Shown here: piece after piece, positions 62,352 to 64,000 of the stretch
How the letters are laid out: each line of letters begins with the position of its first letter
Numbering within the stretch: position 1 is the first letter of the stretch
The notes under the pieces: model-generated
What the model was told of the DNA's origin: nothing
The model's input: the letters and a program-made list of their open reading frames with translations, nothing else
Databases searched by the model: none
Made by a program: the position numbers and the translations under genes
Source: Sinorhizobium saheli
Lineage (GTDB): Bacteria > Pseudomonadota > Alphaproteobacteria > Rhizobiales > Rhizobiaceae
DNA length: 64,000 nt
Reading direction: 5' to 3'
NCBI RefSeq assembly: GCF_001651875.1
Contig: NZ_LNQB01000102.1
Location: 1 to 64,000 of the forward strand

Positions 62352-62388
62352 GGAGGGCGGCCCCCGCAGGAGCCGCCCTCCTTTTTTC
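62352..62388 (+). terminator. Strong terminator of the repeat-protein gene
   Basis: GGAGGGCGGC and GCCGCCCTCC pair perfectly around a loop of about ten bases and run into TTTTTT. The 190 bases between gene end and terminator hold no gene. Confidence 0.85.
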
Positions 62389-62403
62389 TGATGCCACGCG
62401 CGC

Positions 62404-62475
62404 GGCGCATGCAGCAAATCAGGGCGCTACGGCGACCTTTGCGCGCCTGATAAGACGCCCGGTGCTGTAATCTCA
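62404..62475 (+). repeat. Palindromic intergenic repeat, family B, copy 3
   Basis: Contains CATGCAGCAAATCAGGGCGC, TTGCGCGCCTGATAAGACGC and GGTGCTGTAAT, related to 28378-28470. Confidence 0.55.
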
Positions 62476-62579
62476 CGAATTGCCGTAGTCGGGGCGATCC
62501 ATGGAACGAGTGGACGTCGCGACAACCTTTCAGCAACCCCTCGCCTCGATAATGCCCCGGCAATCGAGGACCGAATCGG

Positions 62580-63308
62580 ATGGCCAAGACAAGTTCCAGG
62601 AGACGAAAGCGCAGCTCGAGCCGGAAGGGCAGCCGAGGCGGCATGGCGCCGTGGTACCTCGCGGCGATCGTCCTCGTCGGCGGCATCGTCGCCTATGACC
62701 ACCGGGAGAAACTTCGGGACTTGCCGGCCGGAGGCGACGTGATGGCCCTTTTCACGCAGTCCGAACGGAAGGCGAAGCCGCCGGTCGCGACGCGGCCAAA
62801 GGAGGCGGGGCTGCGCGCCCGGGCGAAGGAAGAGCAGACAGGATCGATTGCGCGCAAACCGGCCTTGGCCGCGCCGTCGCCGCTCGAGCGGCCGGTGGAA
62901 CAGCTGCCGGCGTCGCCGGTTCCAAGCCTTGCCGACAGCAATACGTTCTACTTCTGCGGCATCCGCCACGACAACTGCGTCATCGACGGCGACACCTTTC
63001 TCTTCAACGGCGAAAGAATCCTTCTCGCCGATATCGACGCGCCCGAAACGAAGCTCGCCAAATGCGACGAGGAGCGGTCGCGTGGCTCCTATGCCAAGGC
63101 GCGCCTGCGCGAACTGCTGAATGCCGGCAAGTTCACGCTCGTCGCCTCGGGGCAGGAAACCGACGCCGACGAAGCCGGCAAGCCCCGTGTGGTGATGAGG
63201 GATGGCAGGTCGCTCGGCGATACTCTGATTTCGGAGGGCCTGGCGAAACGAAGGGTCGCCCGTCCGTTGTCCTGGTGCAGTCCGTCCGGACGCCGCGTTT
63301 CCGGTTGA
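62580..63308 (+). CDS. Membrane-anchored SNase-like protein
   Basis: 242 aa. Basic start (AKTSSRRRKRSSSRKGSRGG), one helix at 23-39, a Pro/Ala linker, then a thermonuclease fold at about 125-230: CVIDGDTFLFNGERILLADI, DAPETKLAKCDEERSRGSYA, SLGDTLISEGLAKRR. By alignment from memory with staphylococcal nuclease, Asp40 and Glu43 are kept (DAPE) but Arg35 is Leu (ILLADI) and Arg87 lies at DEAGKPR, as Lys. Both catalytic arginines may be missing, so it may bind rather than cut nucleic acid. Outward topology is likely. Confidence 0.75.
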   Translation: MAKTSSRRRKRSSSRKGSRGGMAPWYLAAIVLVGGIVAYDHREKLRDLPAGGDVMALFTQSERKAKPPVATRPKEAGLRARAKEEQTGSIARKPALAAPSPLERPVEQLPASPVPSLADSNTFYFCGIRHDNCVIDGDTFLFNGERILLADIDAPETKLAKCDEERSRGSYAKARLRELLNAGKFTLVASGQETDADEAGKPRVVMRDGRSLGDTLISEGLAKRRVARPLSWCSPSGRRVSG

Positions 63309-63355
63309 GACCGGGCGGAAGCCGAAAGCCGAAGCGCGCGGTCACCCTCTTATAA

Positions 63356-64000
63356 TCAGCCATGGCGCTCGTGATCGGCTAGCACTTCATCGATGATGCG
63401 TCGCGATCGCTCCACCTCGAGAGGATCCGTGCCTGGCATTTCGGCGGCAACGATCAGCGCCTTCCACAGCGTCCAGCCGCGGCCGCGCGCCCAGGTTCCC
63501 TCGTCGAGCGGCAGTGCTGCGCGGAACGCTTCCCGGCTTTCGCCCTCGAACATCGTCCAGGCGATCGACAGGTCGCAGGCGGGATCGCCGACGCCGGACG
63601 TGCCGAAGTCGATGATCGCACTCAGGCGGCCGTCCTCGACGAGAAGGTTGCCCGGCGCGACATCGCCGTGGAACCAGACCGGCGCGCCGCTCCAGGCCGT
63701 GGCAAGTGCCCGCTCCCATACGGCACGCGCTTGAGCGACGTCGATCTTGCCGTCGAGCCTTCCGAGCGCCCAGCGCGTCTCATGATCGTAAACGGCCAGC
63801 GACCCGCCGCGAAAGAAATTATGCTGCCCCGGCGGCGGTCCGCCGTCGGCGCCAACCCCTTGCAGCGCTGTCAGGAACTCGGCCAGCGTTCTTGCGAAGG
63901 CACTCATGTCGGCGACGGGCGCGTGGATCGCGGTCTCGCCCTCGCGCCATTGATAGATGGACCAATGCCAGGGATAGCCTTCGCCCGGCCGCCCCATTGC
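63356..64000 (-). CDS. Aminoglycoside phosphotransferase-family protein, 5' end outside window
   Basis: About 215 residues are visible and the frame runs off the right edge. Kinase-like marks: WFHGDVAPGNLLVEDG (catalytic HGDxxPxN) and IIDFGTSGVGDPACDLSIAW (metal-binding Asp). The part before it has the FLTALQGVGADGGPPPGQHN substrate-side helix. The APH family phosphorylates small molecules such as choline, macrolides or aminoglycosides; the target is not shown. Confidence 0.85.
   Translation of the reverse strand, partial: AMGRPGEGYPWHWSIYQWREGETAIHAPVADMSAFARTLAEFLTALQGVGADGGPPPGQHNFFRGGSLAVYDHETRWALGRLDGKIDVAQARAVWERALATAWSGAPVWFHGDVAPGNLLVEDGRLSAIIDFGTSGVGDPACDLSIAWTMFEGESREAFRAALPLDEGTWARGRGWTLWKALIVAAEMPGTDPLEVERSRRIIDEVLADHERHG

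Overview
The window looks like a chromosome segment of a fast-growing rhizobium of the Sinorhizobium/Ensifer group. The short second FtsZ (ftsZ2 type, 343 aa, no long C-terminal tail), the class III cyclases, a BA14K protein, a BTLCP protease, DUF3309 and DUF930 proteins and several families of rhizobial intergenic palindromic repeats all point that way. This assignment is inference from gene content.

Left part (1 to about 30.8 kb): a degraded, mosaic prophage read mainly leftwards. From right to left it holds a control region (S24-type repressor on +, DnaA-domain-IV-like gene on -, shared operators), a frameshifted phage gene, terminase small and large subunits separated by host-like genes, a portal gene missing its C-terminal half, an accessory island of about 6 kb (13.8-20.2 kb), scaffold, SU10/DUF5309-type capsid, a putative lysozyme-like protein, two related exported proteins, adaptor genes, a large hub-like protein, a GNAT protein, an internal protein with an S74-like end, a tail fibre, and an IS66 remnant at the edge. 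No tape-measure gene is seen, so a short-tailed (podovirus-like) virion is likely. No integrase is visible. The truncated portal and several broken genes suggest the prophage cannot make particles alone.

The accessory island carries two unrelated proteins that share one C-terminal tail, two copies of a two-TM membrane protein (one scrambled by two compensating indels), LexA-box-like sites, a lipoprotein, tandem broken immunity-like genes and two related membrane proteins. It sits where the second half of the portal gene should be.

Right part (30.9-64 kb): ordinary chromosome. It starts with tRNA-Lys(CTT), then PhzF, Nudix, endonuclease/exonuclease/phosphatase, CHAP-like and TadG-like genes, a cyclase-TolB-TPR protein, ftsZ2, HAD, DUF457, methyltransferase, a divergent SDR/TetR pair, an aldo-keto reductase with an internal deletion, an OafA-type acyltransferase, an aminotransferase, DUF930, a second cyclase, ilvC, TetR, LysR/isochorismatase, a BTLCP protease divergent from a huge Gly/Asp/Ser repeat protein, an SNase-like protein and a phosphotransferase cut by the window end.

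The most unusual spots are (i) the tagged proteins of the island, (ii) a 122-bp copy of the ilvC 3' end that, with ilvC itself, brackets an unknown 206-aa gene, and (iii) the repeat protein with a 24-bp array that itself contains a 504-bp higher-order duplication.
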